From contig NC_031768.1 of assembly GCF_001522545.3 (NCBI RefSeq), positions 88,720,431 through 88,784,430 of the forward strand: 64,000 nt of DNA. The letters are read 5' to 3'. Below the pieces are notes generated by a model. That model did no database searches. It saw only the letters and a program-made list of their open reading frames with translations, and was not told where the DNA came from. Position 1 is the first letter of the stretch, and each line of letters begins with the position of its first letter. Positions 24,510 to 37,455 of the stretch are shown here, piece by piece. A program made the position numbers and the translations under genes. Source of the stretch: Parus major (Eukaryota > Chordata > Aves > Passeriformes > Paridae).

Positions 24510-27500
24510 ATGCCAGAGATGACAGAGAATGAGACACCTACTAAGAAGCAACATCGGTGAGTTTCTGTGGGAAAATGACTCTTTAGTAGTTCCATGGTCT
24601 GCGACCACGTTGCACTCACGAAGTTTCTAGCTAAAAGTTTGGCAATAATGGTATGGACAAGAAGTTCTGTGTGTTCATCAGGGTTGATCTAAAAGTTTCT
24701 CTCTTTCCCTGTCTATGCCAAACTATTTGTTAAAGATACATCTACCTGGGTCACTTTAATTTTTTCACTGACAATTCTGATGTGTGTAAAACTGTGTTGC
24801 TATCTCGGTTAGAGCACAGCCTCTATTTTTATGGAGGCTCCTTGTAGATATATGTAGTATAATTTTGACAGGGTAATTTAGAACTCTTCGTCAACTCCCA
24901 TTGGAATCTGGATCTTGCATCTCAAATCTCTGCTGCAACTCGAACTACGCCTTGAGGTTGTACAACAACACTATGACCAAAATTTGTGACAAAGTGACTC
25001 AGCACTCATTAGAACTTTTCCACAGTTTTGTTCCTTTGTATTAACATGGGTGATCTAATACCTTATTACTACTAGGTAGGCATGTAGGATATGATTTATA
25101 ATCAAGAAAGGCTCAGAGAGAGCACTGATTTGTCCTACAGAAAGTTTTCAGTCTTTGCAGACTTCACAACACTTTCTTACCTGACTAATAGAGCATTTTG
25201 TGTTCTGTGATGGTAATGTCAACCAAAGGACAGCTGGGTCTCTCCACTCCTTATATTCTTGTTCACATTTAGTATTACTGATCATCTTTAGGCATTATTT
25301 CTTAGCAGATGTCTCTGGGCCTGACCTGTAACAGTAACATTACTGTCTTGTAACTCTTGTCTGAGTTATTCCAGGTGCACACTATCTTCAGCGAGTTACC
25401 AGCAATAGGTATCAACTCAAAGTGTAAAGGATGTACTGTGCCTCATAGTAATCACACCTCTTCCACTTGTATCTTGCATTCTTAGCTCAGATTGCTTGCT
25501 ACATCGAAAAGGACAGCTAGAGTGGGAGTGTGCTACTGGACAGAAGGTTTTTGAAATTGATTTTTTCTGGAATTTTGCTTTTTCCAGAAAACATGTGCTT
25601 TGCTTTACTGTACTTCCTGGAAATATTGCATGTGTATAGTACATCTTTATATATGTAGAGTATAAATTTGAAATTTATTGACTGCCAGTAAAGCAATTTG
25701 AGACATTGCACAGTGTTTGCTGCCATCAGTCCAGTAGTCTCAGGTGAACATCTGAAACCAAACATAACCCTCACAAGCCCAAATCACAGAATTTTCAGAA
25801 TTTTGAGACAGTAAAGAACGGGAGCTTCAGAGGGAACTGTATTTTTGGTTTCTCTCACAAAGGAAGCCTCTTTGACACCAGAAGCTATGATTTTTGAAGG
25901 CAATGTGGTAGGAAAATCAACTTGCATGGTAGTTTTCTCCTGTTTCAGTGATCCAGTGAATGTAAAAGCAACATTTCAGATAAATATTTAACTGTCTTGT
26001 TCCTCAGAAACAAAACTACTTTTTATTAATCTTTGGCCTTTTTGAACACTGCATAGTGTAACAGAAATATAAAAACCCAGCTCTCCACTATAAATATCTA
26101 CTAATAATCAAGTGGAACATTACACTGTGCCTTGTTACATTGCAATTGATTTAAGTCTGAACATGAACAAATTTTTGATAGAAACTCTTTAATACCAATG
26201 TCTAACAACATCTGATTGTGACTTCTGGTGTTCTAGTTCACTAGACTGTAGCATTTAGTATTTTTAGCTGTAATACAAATAATAAAAGAAATACTTGTTT
26301 GTATGCAGATCTTTAACCTTCAGTTTCACATGAGTCTTTCCCCTTACATTTTACAGAAAGAAAAACCGGGAGACACATAATGCAGGTAGGAACATCATGC
26401 TTTGCTGTTTGGTCTGAAAATAAGCCCAAATATTTTGGAGCAATAAAACACTTTGCATGGAGAAGGTTCTTCCATAGGAGTTTAGTACAGTGAAAAAGCC
26501 TCATCCTATCAAACACTTTTCTGTGTCCTTGCATAAAATATCTGTTCAGATTGTTTCTAGTTTGCTGTTTTCCACAGCACAAACTTAAAGTATGAAGGAG
26601 CACCGTCCCCCTGCCTTTCCAAAGCTAGTAAATTACGAAGCAAACAATTTCAGCTGTGAAATTCCAAAGGAAAACAACTGCATAGGCATTCACATGCAAC
26701 TAATATCCACCTGTGTCAAAACAGAGACAGGTGTCCTACCTGAGAGCATTAGAGACTCCCTGGATTAGAAGTACTTCTCTAGCCTATTCCTAAGGACACA
26801 TTTGGATGCTGACACCCCAGAAGTTCTGTGCAAATGTTGGCTGTATGTTGCAGCAGTCACATCCCTTCAGGATGCAGGAGGGCAGCACACAGTGTCTAAC
26901 ACCAACAGCATCTTCTACAGGTGGGAACAGAAAGATGGACTGGGAAAGAGTCTGGCAGTCTTTGGCCTGGTTTATCCAAAGAAATTAATTGCAGTTCTTC
27001 TTTTACTGAGCAGCAGTATCATGTGGTCAGCACAAAGTCAGCTGGAAAAACCACTGAGTACCTTCCATATGAAGCCTGTGCAATGTTGTGTTTGTTGAGT
27101 GTGCTCAGGGTGTGGCCAGCTTCCTAAGAATTAAAGAGGAACAGGAAACAGTCTTCCCAAGTTTACTTCTAAGATTGCTGGCCTCATTGGAATTCCCAGT
27201 TCCTGTTTCACGTGTTGATAGCTTTCCAAAATCTTTATCACCTGGGCTGAACTCTGTAGTATGTGGGGACCAGCTCCTTCCATGCCTATACTTTCTTAGT
27301 CATTAGTATCTGGAAAAGCTGAGGAGAGTGTTGCAAATATTACCAAAACAAAAGAGTAGCACTTCACAAACACAGTGTTATCTGTATGTATTAGTAAGAT
27401 ATATAAAGGTTAAGTCCCAGGTGTCCTGTGTTTTAATTTTTACAGAGGTGGTCTAATTTATATGGTAAATTTCTTGCATAAGAAACTATGTCTTGCTGTG

Positions 27501-30500
27501 TTTGGTGTGTTTAAGCTTGTCTCTGTCAATGCCAGCAGTCTCTCCTGAAATACAAAAAAAAAAAAAAAAAATAGTCTGAGAAAGGTAAATTGAAGTGACA
27601 GGCTACTGAAATAAGACTGTTTAAATTAAATTAATGAGTCTTTTGTAAAGGAGCAAAATGAAATACACTCACCTGCAGGTGCCACCAAAAGCAGAGCAAC
27701 TGCACAAATCAGAAGGTTCATTCAGCACCATGAATGAACAACACAATGGTTTGAGTCATGACAAAGCCATTACAGATATTTTTCCTTTTTTTTTTTTTTT
27801 TTGAAGAAAGATATCTAATAGTTTCAAGTTTGCAAAGAACATGAAAGTATTTCAGTAAAAAAACTAAATAGCTACATGAGGGTTAACAATATTTGAAAGA
27901 GGCTGACTGTGGTGGATGGAAAGCAGGTACTGTGTAAAAATCAAGTCCAGAGGTATTTACACTCCTAGACTTAGAGTGTAGACCCTTTCCGCCAATATTC
28001 AGACCTATTGAAGAGGTAAATGGTATCACTAGAAGACTATAAATGAAGTTTTTTCTGTCCTTCTCCAAAATAGGTAATTCCCTGAACTACTCTCCATTCA
28101 ATATATTCTTTACTCCCAGTCAGTTAGACCTTAAAGAACAGTCAAACCTTTGGACATGAAAAAGCATAACTGGTAGTCCATATACCTAGAGCTTCAGCTA
28201 TGTTTAGTGTTGGCTGGCTGCTCTGTTAATGTAAATTAAGCCTGAAGACTGATAAAATCTACATTGTTTCTCTTTTGGTGCTAAATTTGACATTAGAATT
28301 TAAGAGGCATAGGTTTGCTTCCCAAATCTGAAGCTGATTCTTTCTATAATCTTTGTTCATTTGCTTTCTGTATGCCTAAATTTAATCAATCTGTCCTCTG
28401 AAGAGAATGGCATAAAACTGTTAGTGTTAGTTTCAAAACCAGAATTTTGAGCTGTAGGAACTTTACTTTTTCATGAAGGGGTCCAAAATATATCCCCACC
28501 TTTTAAAGGTGTAGCTATTTATGTTACAGCAGTTTGACTCCACTGGGTGTTAATCCAATAATTTAGGTTTACCTTAGAGGAACTTTTTTCCTCACTCAAG
28601 TTACTCCAGGTTCTAGTGTGTAATGAAATAATGTATTTTTGAGCCTTTACATTGTCCTAGTTGTGATGCTGTTGTGCTGGCTTGCCCATCCAGATGACAC
28701 AGTATTATTTTTGTTTAGTGGAGAGACATCGAAAGAAGAAGATTAATGCTGGAATAAACAGAATTGGAGAACTCATTCCCTGCTCTCCAGCACTTAAGCA
28801 GGTGAGTGTCCATCCAGAGGTGCATACAAGATTCCTGCCAAATGTTCAAATGTTTTTTTGTCTGGAATTTTAAATACTTATTTTACTATTTGTATTAGCA
28901 AGAAGGAAAAACTGTCTGAATTAATATACTCAAAAATATCACTAGTTATTAGTATTTTAAAAACTACTTGTAATAGAATTCCTATTTGGAAGTGCAGGGT
29001 CACATGAATGTAGTTACATAGATTTTGAGCATTTTATCTTAAACTGTTGCATTTGACTGATTATTTTTGTCATCCTTCATATGATGGTTTGAAAGCAATT
29101 CAGAAACTAAAATTATAATGATAGTAATTTAAGACACTCTTCTTGCAAAAGATGAAGCAAGACAAATGCTCTGAGGTTGATGCACAGAAGCATCTTTTTC
29201 AAGATAGAGGAATCCCCAACAGAGAGTGTTCCTACTGAACAGTAGAAGAAATTAAGAAGTGAACAAAGGTTTTGCAGGCAGAATAAGCATAGTTTCATAA
29301 AAAAGATTGTGGATGGCTTATTTTCTCTTCACATATTCCCTAGTATACTACTTTCAAAATTATGCATATATCTCCCTGGATAGTTGTTCCATGTTTGTTT
29401 CCTTTCTAATAAAATATTTACAAGGCAGTATCCTGGAAATTTCATGTGATGTGTATGTTTATTAGTGAACATGATTTTAGCTGATCAGCAAGAAAGGATG
29501 CTGACTGTTCAACATCTGTGGCCTTAGTATCTACCTCTGGGCATCAGAAAGTGTCAGCTCCAGCACTGAAAATGTTATTCTGTAAAATCTCACTGCATTT
29601 TAGGGTCAGCATCACTCACAAAACTTGGTAGATTCATCTTACAAAAGCAACCAAACCAAAAATCAACCTCAAAAAAACCCAACACAAACCAAATGAAAAC
29701 ATACCCTACCCAGTGATATTCAGGGTATGTTTTTAAAGTAAAAACCTCTTGGAGTAAGTGCAGCCTCATCACTAATGGATTTACAAATTCTAGACCTTTC
29801 TCCTAATTTTATATATGTGTTTTCTTTTACAGAGCAAGAACATGATCCTGGATCAGGCCTTTAAGTATATAACAGAAATGAAAAGACAAAATGATGAACT
29901 TCTGTTAAATGGAGGGAACAATGAGCAGGGTAAGTACAGATGCTGCTGGGGGCTCTAGAGTTTCTTTCCCACATTTCTGCTGTGTCTCTGTACTAACAAC
30001 AAAGCCTGGAACCACAAATGGGAATCCCAAGGAATTATGCACATACAGGAAAAAAACAGTTGCTTAGAATATTTTGAAACAAAAAACCAACAGAATGCCC
30101 AAGTGAGTGTTCTGGCACATAGTTATGAGATAATGAAGGAATTGTATTGTGATGTAAAGTAATTACAGAGCTTATAGGTGATGTGGCATCATCCAGTAAA
30201 TTCTGCCCCAGTTTATTCTACTGTAGTGACCAGAATGATTTCTGACAAACTTCAGTTACATTTTTTTTTCATCAAAAAGATGTTTTCTTCATTCATAAAG
30301 CTTTTTTTTTAACTTTGAAAAGCTGTAGATGTTATAACAGCTCATTTTTTAAAAATATAATGCATCATATATAATTTACTTGAATAGATGTGTAAAAGTA
30401 CAGTGATGGAGGTATGACAGAAATAATCTCAGAGCTAACGGTGTGGTTTGTGATTTTTATTGCTGCTTTATTGTGATTTTCCCAGTTTGGTGAGCCATCT

Positions 30501-33500
30501 CCCAAGTGCATTGCCAGTTTCTGTGGCTTTGCATGAGTGCTTTGTATTTCATTTTGCCTGTAATTTTTAGATGTAATGAAACTTAATTTTCCTGGAAAGC
30601 TGTAAGATTGTCAATTAAAACACTTCTGGTGTTTGAAAAAGAGCAGGGAAAAGAAAAAGATTAATGTGCTTCTCTTTCCTTCAGGAATTAAACAATTTTG
30701 ATTAGCATTCAGTTTCATCTGAGTTAGTCCTAATGTTTTTTCCTAAGCAATTTGATATATCCTGCTATTGTCAATGGAATAGTCTCTGAAATTAGTTCAC
30801 TTTCCCATTCAGTAGAGAGACTTATCAGGATAAGAGTGCATAGCTTTTACTCACCATTTGAAAAGAACATACATTATTAACAATTTATTTCTACAAATTA
30901 TTTCATTACTACACATTGTTTGCTCTCCAAATCGTGTGGTAACACTATTTCATTATTTTCTCTGATGTAATGGAGTGCTCTCACTGTTTTGTAGCTGAAG
31001 AGATAAAAAAACTCCGGAAACAGTTGGATGAACTGCAAAAGGAAAACGGGAGATACATTGAGCTACTGAAAGCAAATGATATTTGCTTGTATGATGACCC
31101 TACGATCCACTGGAAAGGAAACCTCAAAAACGCCAAGGTCTCCGTTGTTATTCCCAGTGATCAGGTTCAGAAGAACATCATTGTCTATTCAAATGGGACT
31201 CAACCCAATGGAAATAACCAGGGAGCATCTGTGCAGGGAATAACATTTAATGTTGGTCATAATTTACAAAAGCAAACAGCCAATGTTGTGCCAGTTCAGA
31301 GGACTTGCAACCTAGTGACTCCTGTGACAATTGCTGGTATTTATCCCACAGAAAATAAGCCATGGTCACAACCTACAGTTTCTCCGCTGGCATCCGCTCA
31401 GACAGCTCCAGCAGGGAATGTTCGTGAGCTCTCCACCACAGAGAATGAGCGAGGTGTGCCCACCACTGCTCCTGCCAGCTCACAGAGCACACCTCGACCT
31501 CCAGCAGAACAGGAGCTGCAGTGCTCTGCAAGTAACACACCACAGAATGAGAAAAATCCCCTCAAAAGTAAAAATGATGAGGAGGGCACTAAATCAACAA
31601 AGAAAACACTCCTGCAGGGAGCCAGCATTCCTTCCAGTGCCTCTGTGGAAGCCTCCCAAGTTCAACCGGTAAATGCAACTTGTTCAAATACACACAGTTC
31701 CAAGAGTGACCTCCAGGAGAGTTGTGCCGTTTCAACCACGGACACAGCTTGTGTGCCACCTGCGAGACTGTCTGCTGCAGAGAGCTGCTCTTCTGCAAAC
31801 GTCCTCAAAAGTACGGACGTGGTCAGCAGTGCTGGGACGCCTGCGACGTCTGCAGCAGAAGGAGTTAAGGCTGTGACAGCAATAAGCACTCTGGCTGCCA
31901 GTCCCCTGGAGAACTGCTGGTCCTTTTCAGGCTCTTCAGGTGTTGGCGCTTCAGACTTGAAAAACATGAGTAGCCTTACCCGGATGCCTTCAGCTGGGAA
32001 CACACAGACCACGTGGACGACTTTGCAGCTGGCAGGAAACACTGTTCAGCCACTGAGCCAGACACCATCCGGGATAATGACTGCCCTCCTCAACGAGCCA
32101 GTCAGTGGTGCTGGGACTGTGTCTTCTGCCCACAGCAGGCCTTTGACCACAAGTATCAGTTTGCATGCTTCTCTGCCTGGGGATGGCCAGGCAGCTGAAC
32201 AGATTGTAGTTACCTTGCCCTCGTGCCCACCTGTACCTATACAGCCTTTGATCAGCCAGCCACAGGTTAAAGCCCAGGCTGCAGGAAATATCCTTCCATT
32301 AAACTCAGCTATGCAGGTGATTCAGATGGCTCAGCCTGTCGCTTCAGCTGTGACAGGAGCACCAACTAACCAGAATGTCATCATTCTCCAGCCTCCGAAC
32401 CCTGCTCCGTGCCCGCCCATTGTGAGAGCGGAAGTTCCCAGCCAAAACGTTAGTCAGCAAATTGTAATTATACAAGCTGCAAATCAGAATCCTCTTCCCC
32501 TCCTCTCTGCTCAGCCTTCTGCTTCTGTAAGAGTCCCTGTGAATGGGCCGACTGCAGTCGCCAACTCCAGTGGCTCCATGCAAAATGCCTCTCTTCCACA
32601 GACTTTTGGAGGGAAGCACCTTGTCCATATATTACCAAGGCCATCTTCTTTGCCATCTTCTAGCTCTACACAGACATTTTCCGTGACAATGTCCAGTCAA
32701 CAGCACCCTCAGACTATCTCATTAAATGGGCAGCTTTTTGCATTGCAGCCTGTCATGTCTTCATCTGGAGCTTCAAACCAAGCCCCTATGCAAATTATTC
32801 AGCCCACCACCAGCGAAGATCCAAATACCAATGTTGCCCTCAATACATTTGGTGCTTTAGCTAACCTCAATCAAAGCATATCACAAATGGCTGGACAGAG
32901 CTGCTTGCACTTGTCTCTCAGCCACCCCACCAATCCTGCGACTGTCAATAACCAGATTGCCACAGTCAACTGCGTGTCATTGCCAACTTCTGTGGCATCT
33001 TCAGTGCCTGCAGAGGTCTCGGTATTAACCAGTGCATCTAATTCCGTAAATGCTTCCCCACAAAAATCGGCTGCTGGCTTGCCATCTAGTGCAAAATCAA
33101 AAAGGACTAACAAAAAGCCAAGTACAAAGAAACACCAAGCAGTCAATAATAAAGCGTCCTGCCCAGCAGTTCCTTGCAAAGATGCAGGGAAGGTGGACTG
33201 TTCTCCTGTGGAGACGGTGGCAAAGCCTTCAAATGGTGAAGGGCCGCCGGAAAGTGCCCCGGCAGCGTCACAAGCTGTAACCCCATCACAGGCGGGTGGC
33301 GCGGCTGCATCGAGCACCATCAGCATTTCTGATCCTCCTTCCAAAGAGGCTGCAAGCTCTGAACAGGCAGTGAAAACCCCCTCTGCTCCAGAGCCGAGCT
33401 CAGCAGAGGTTCCTGCCTCCTCACCACTGGAGTCTGTCGTGTCAGAGCAGCTGCTGCTCGCTCCACCGCCAGCCAAAGACGCTGCTCCTCGCCAGCAGGC

Positions 33501-36500
33501 CCAGGGATCTCAGAGCCACCCACCAACTGCCTCTGTCTTGTCAGAGTCTCCTAAACCCTCTGAGCCCCCCAAAACCTTAACACCCTCTCATAGAGAAGCA
33601 CAGGTGACACATTTGCAGGTTGCAAATGGGACTTCAGCAGTACAGAGCAACACAGCAGGTCATACTTCCAAGGCAGGAATGATTTCGGAGTCCTGCAATG
33701 TTGCGCAGGATTCCTCAGTGGTAATGCAAGATGCGGACTTGTTAGAAGGACAGGGTCTAACCAAAATGCTGTCTGATCTCACAAAAGAAAGAACAGCTGT
33801 GGAAAAAACCTCTTCATTTACTGTTCAGGGGGAGCATTCTAATTTTCCTATGGAAAACTCTAAATCAGCAGAATCAAATGTTGATTTGCCTGAGAAGCAG
33901 GAACTCTTGCTGATGAACACGGAAAGTGACACTCTCTCCCAGCCTCACTCATGCATCTCTGATCAGGAAGTAGTCAGTGCTTCCCTTATCACTAGCAGGC
34001 AGGCCGACTCTCCCATGTCAACCAGCTCTGGCAGCAGTAGAGGCTTCTCAGTTGCGTCTATGTTGCCAGATACCACCAGAGAAGACGTCACGAGCAGCAC
34101 CTCCACCAGTACCTGTAACAGCTGCACATTTTCAGAGCAGACTGACATTGTAGCTCTTGCAGCAAGAGCTATTTTTGACCAGGAAAGCCTTGAGAAAGGT
34201 GGAGGGGGAATACAGGTTAGCACAAGGGATGTCATCTCTAAGTCTGAGGTTGCACCTTTGGAGAGAGAGCAACAGCCTTTTAAACCTCAGTCAGTGAAAG
34301 AAAACAATGCAGGGCCGCTGGAAGTGGCACCAAACAAATTCAGTCATGAAGCAGTACAGACCAATGTCGACAGGCAGGTAGAGAAGCCAAGCTGCTCTGT
34401 AGGAGGTGTGGAAACATCAAACACTCCTTTGCAGATTTCCACTTCCCAGACACCCAGCATAACCAGTCTAAGTGTGAATAATCTGATACACCAGAGCCGC
34501 ATTGTCCATCCCCTGGTGAGTTGTTCAGGTTTATCCCAGTCTTCAGAGCCTGCAAGTGTCCCTGCAACTGTGAGCCTCTCCCTTCCATCTAGCACATACA
34601 TCAATCCGTCTCCTGGACCTGCTCTGATGAGTGAATATGCGCAGGAACAACTGAATGCTATCAGGGCAAGCACCATGCAGGCTCCTCAGCTGCAGGAATC
34701 ACACTTGAAACAGCAAAACCACGAAGGTCGCAAGGACTCTGCCAAGAGGGCCGTTCAGGATGACCTTCTGCTTTCTACAGCCAAGAGGCAAAAGCAGTGC
34801 CAGACAGCACCCATAAGGCTTGAGGGGATGCCGCTGATGAACCGAACACCAGAGGGTATTGCTGATCAAACACAGATGCTGGTTAGTCAGATTCCTCCTA
34901 ATTCATCCAATTCAGTGGCACCAGTGAGCAATCAAGGGCATGCTGATGGCCTCAACAGGTTATTCCCACCCAACAGCAGTTTCGTAGCGCCGGCTTTGAG
35001 ACAAACTGAAGTTCAGTGCAGTTCTCAGGCACCGCTTTCAGAGCAGCCAGGGCAGCACTTGCAGCCAATTCAACATGTCCCTGCCCAAGGCATCTCTCAC
35101 CTTCACAGTAATCACCCGTACTTGAAGCAGCAGCAGGCTGGGCAGTTAAGAGAGAGGCACCACTTGTACCAGCTGCAGCACCACGTCACGCACGGGGAAA
35201 ACTCAGTCCACTCTCAACCCCACAGCGTCCACCAACAGCGAACAATACAGCAGGAGGTGCAGATGCAAAAGAAACGGAATCTCATCCAGGGAACACAAGC
35301 CACACAGCTTTCTCTGCAGCAAAAACACCACGGAAGTGATCAAACACGGCAGAAAGGTGGTCAGCCCCATCCTCACCACCAACAAATGCAGCAGCAGATG
35401 CAGCAGCACTTTGGAGCTTCCCAGCCTGAAAAGAACTGTGAAAATCCTGCAACAAGCAGAAACCACCACAACCACCCTCAGAGCCACATCAGTCAGGATA
35501 TTTTGCATCAACAGCAACAGGATGTTGGCAGCAGACAGCAAGGCTCCACTTCAGAACATGTGTCAGGGCACAATCAGATGCAAAGACTTATGACCTCGAG
35601 GGGCTTAGAGCAGCAGATGGTGTCCCAGGCCAGTATCGTAACCAGACCATCAGATATGACATGCACCCCTCACAGACAGGAAAGAAACAGGGTTTCCAGC
35701 TACTCTGCTGAGGCTCTCATTGGGAAGACGCCCTCTAATTCAGAGCAGAGAATAGGAATATCTCTTCAAGGCCCTAGGGTTTCTGACCAGCTTGAAATGA
35801 GAAGCTATCTTGATGTTTCTAGAAGTAAAGGGTTGGCGATTCATAATATGCAGGGCCGCTTGTCAGTCGACCACACAGTTGGCTCAGATGTGCAGCGTCT
35901 TTCTGATTGCCAGACATTTAAGCCCTCTGGACCCAATCAACAGCCAGCGGGCAATTTTGATGTACAGGCTTCAAGAAACAGTGAAATTGGCAATTCTGTG
36001 TCATCCCTCCGAGGCATGCAGTCACAAGCGTTCCGAATTGGTCAGAATGCTGCGCCATCCATAGAGAGGCAGAAGAGACTGCCCTACCAGCCAGTACAGG
36101 GTATTCCAGCAGGGAACACCCTGCCATCAAGGGAAAATGAAAACACGTGCCACCAAAGTTTTATGCAGAGTTTGCTCGCCCCTCACCTTGGAGATCAAGT
36201 CAGTGGAAGCCAAAGATCAATCCCAGAACATCAAAGGAACACGCAGTGTGGTGCCTCCTCCACAATCGAGTACAGCTGTCCCCCAGCACGGGAGAGCGTC
36301 CACATCCGAAGGGATGGTGATGGCCAGAGCAGGGAAAGCTGTGACATGTCCACCATTGGGGCAATTAACACAAGGAACAGTTCATTGACTATTCCTTTTT
36401 CGAGTTCTTCCTCCTCAGGAGACATTCAGGGTCGCAATACAAGCCCAAACATCTCTGTGCAGAAGTCCAACCCCATGAGGATGACAGACAGTCATGGAAC

Positions 36501-37455
36501 TAAGAACCACATGAATACACCCGTTTCCAGCAATATGCATGGAGTTGTGAGGCCAGCTCACCCTCACCCTGCGGTTTCTCATGGAAACGGCGAGCAAGGG
36601 CAGCCTTCTGTTCGTCAGCCAAATTCTTCAGTCACTCAGCGCTCGAGGCATCCTCTGCAAGACAATGGAGGTTCTAAAATACGTCAGCCCGAAAGGAATC
36701 GATCTGGAAATCAGAGACATGGAAATGTCTTTGACCCTAGTCTTCCCCATCTTCCTCTGTCTGCCAGCGGCAGCATGATCCTTGGGCGCCAACAGTCCAC
36801 AATAGAAAAAAGAGGAAGCATTGTCCGATTTATGTCTGATGGCCCTCAAGTGTCCAACGATAATGCGGCCCCTGACCAACATACTCTCTCCCAGAATTTT
36901 GGATTCCCTTTTATTCCAGAGGGTGGCATGAATCCACCAATAAATGCTAACGCTTCTTTCATCCCTCCAGTCACTCAGCCTAGTGCCACTCGGACACCAG
37001 CTCTAATCCCAGTTGATCCCCAGAATACACTGCCATCCTTCTATCCACCTTACTCTCCTGCCCACCCTACCCTCTCCAATGACATTTCTATCCCTTACTT
37101 TCCCAATCAAATGTTTCCCAACCCAAGCACGGAGAAGCCGAGCACTGGAGGTTTAAACAATCGATTTGGATCCATTTTGTCTCCTCCCAGGCCTGTTGGT
37201 TTTGCTCAGCCAAGTTTTCCTTTGCTTCCAGATATGCCACCGATGCACATGACCAACACATCGCACTTATCCAATTTTAACTTAACTTCCCTGTTTCCAG
37301 AAATAGCCACAGCTCTTCCTCCAGATGGCTCAGCGATGTCGCCTTTGCTTTCCATTGCAAACACATCTGCTTCAGATTCTTCCAAGCAGCCCTCAAACCG
37401 CCCTGCCCACAATATAAGCCATATTTTAGGTCACGACTGCAGCTCAGCTGTATGA
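24510..37455 (+). CDS. USF3: Upstream transcription factor family member 3 (bHLH protein), complete coding region in five exons
   Basis: The exons are 24510-24556, 26357-26385, 28719-28801, 29833-29929 and 30995-37455. All have GT-AG borders and the phases join to a 2238-aa protein (human about 2245). The start ATG has A at -3 and opens MPEMTENETPTKKQHRKKNR, as in the human protein. The basic region and helix 1 are at residues ~16-45 (HNAVERHRKKKIN). Helix 2 is at ~54-78, and a leucine-rich coiled coil at ~86-110 (EEIKKLRKQLDELQKENGR). A very long Ser/Thr/Gln/Pro-rich, probably disordered region follows, with His/Gln-rich stretches at ~1450-1600. The conserved tail ends NISHILGHDCSSAV. From family knowledge, it is a nuclear E-box-type bHLH protein, and human germline variants have been linked to thyroid cancer and Cowden-like disease. 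Molecular details of its targets are thin. Confidence 0.96.
24557..30994 (+). other. USF3: USF3 coding introns
   Basis: Four introns separate the small bHLH-coding exons: 24557-26356, 26386-28718, 28802-29832 and 29930-30994. They are AT-rich with poly-A and poly-T runs (27555-27575, 27787-27802). No CR1 copy, RNA gene or extra exon was recognised in them. The final intron ends TGTTTTGTAG and is open in the USF3 frame for eight codons from an ATG at 30970. Confidence 0.8.
30995..37455 (+). CDS. USF3: USF3 giant terminal coding exon
   Basis: A single uninterrupted 6461-nt exon encodes residues 86-2238, all of USF3 beyond the bHLH core. It starts with two nucleotides completing Ala86 (G|CT) and the coiled coil. 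Conserved blocks include the TFGGKHLVHILPRPSS segment, TQTFSVTMSSQQ, the SVNNLIHQS segment, the KRAVQDDLL segment, and the C-terminal run from about residue 1950 to the end, which is close to human. The polyglutamine site near residue 1464 has only three Gln codons (35128-35136). The TGA stop is at 37453-37455. Confidence 0.95.

Noticed and set aside
30970..30994. USF3 coding start at the ATG at 30970
   Set aside because: These bases precede a TTTTGTAG acceptor, and residue 86 joins in phase to exon 29833-29929, which carries the human-like bHLH. The canonical start is 24510; the intronic ATG is kept only as a low-interest isoform idea.
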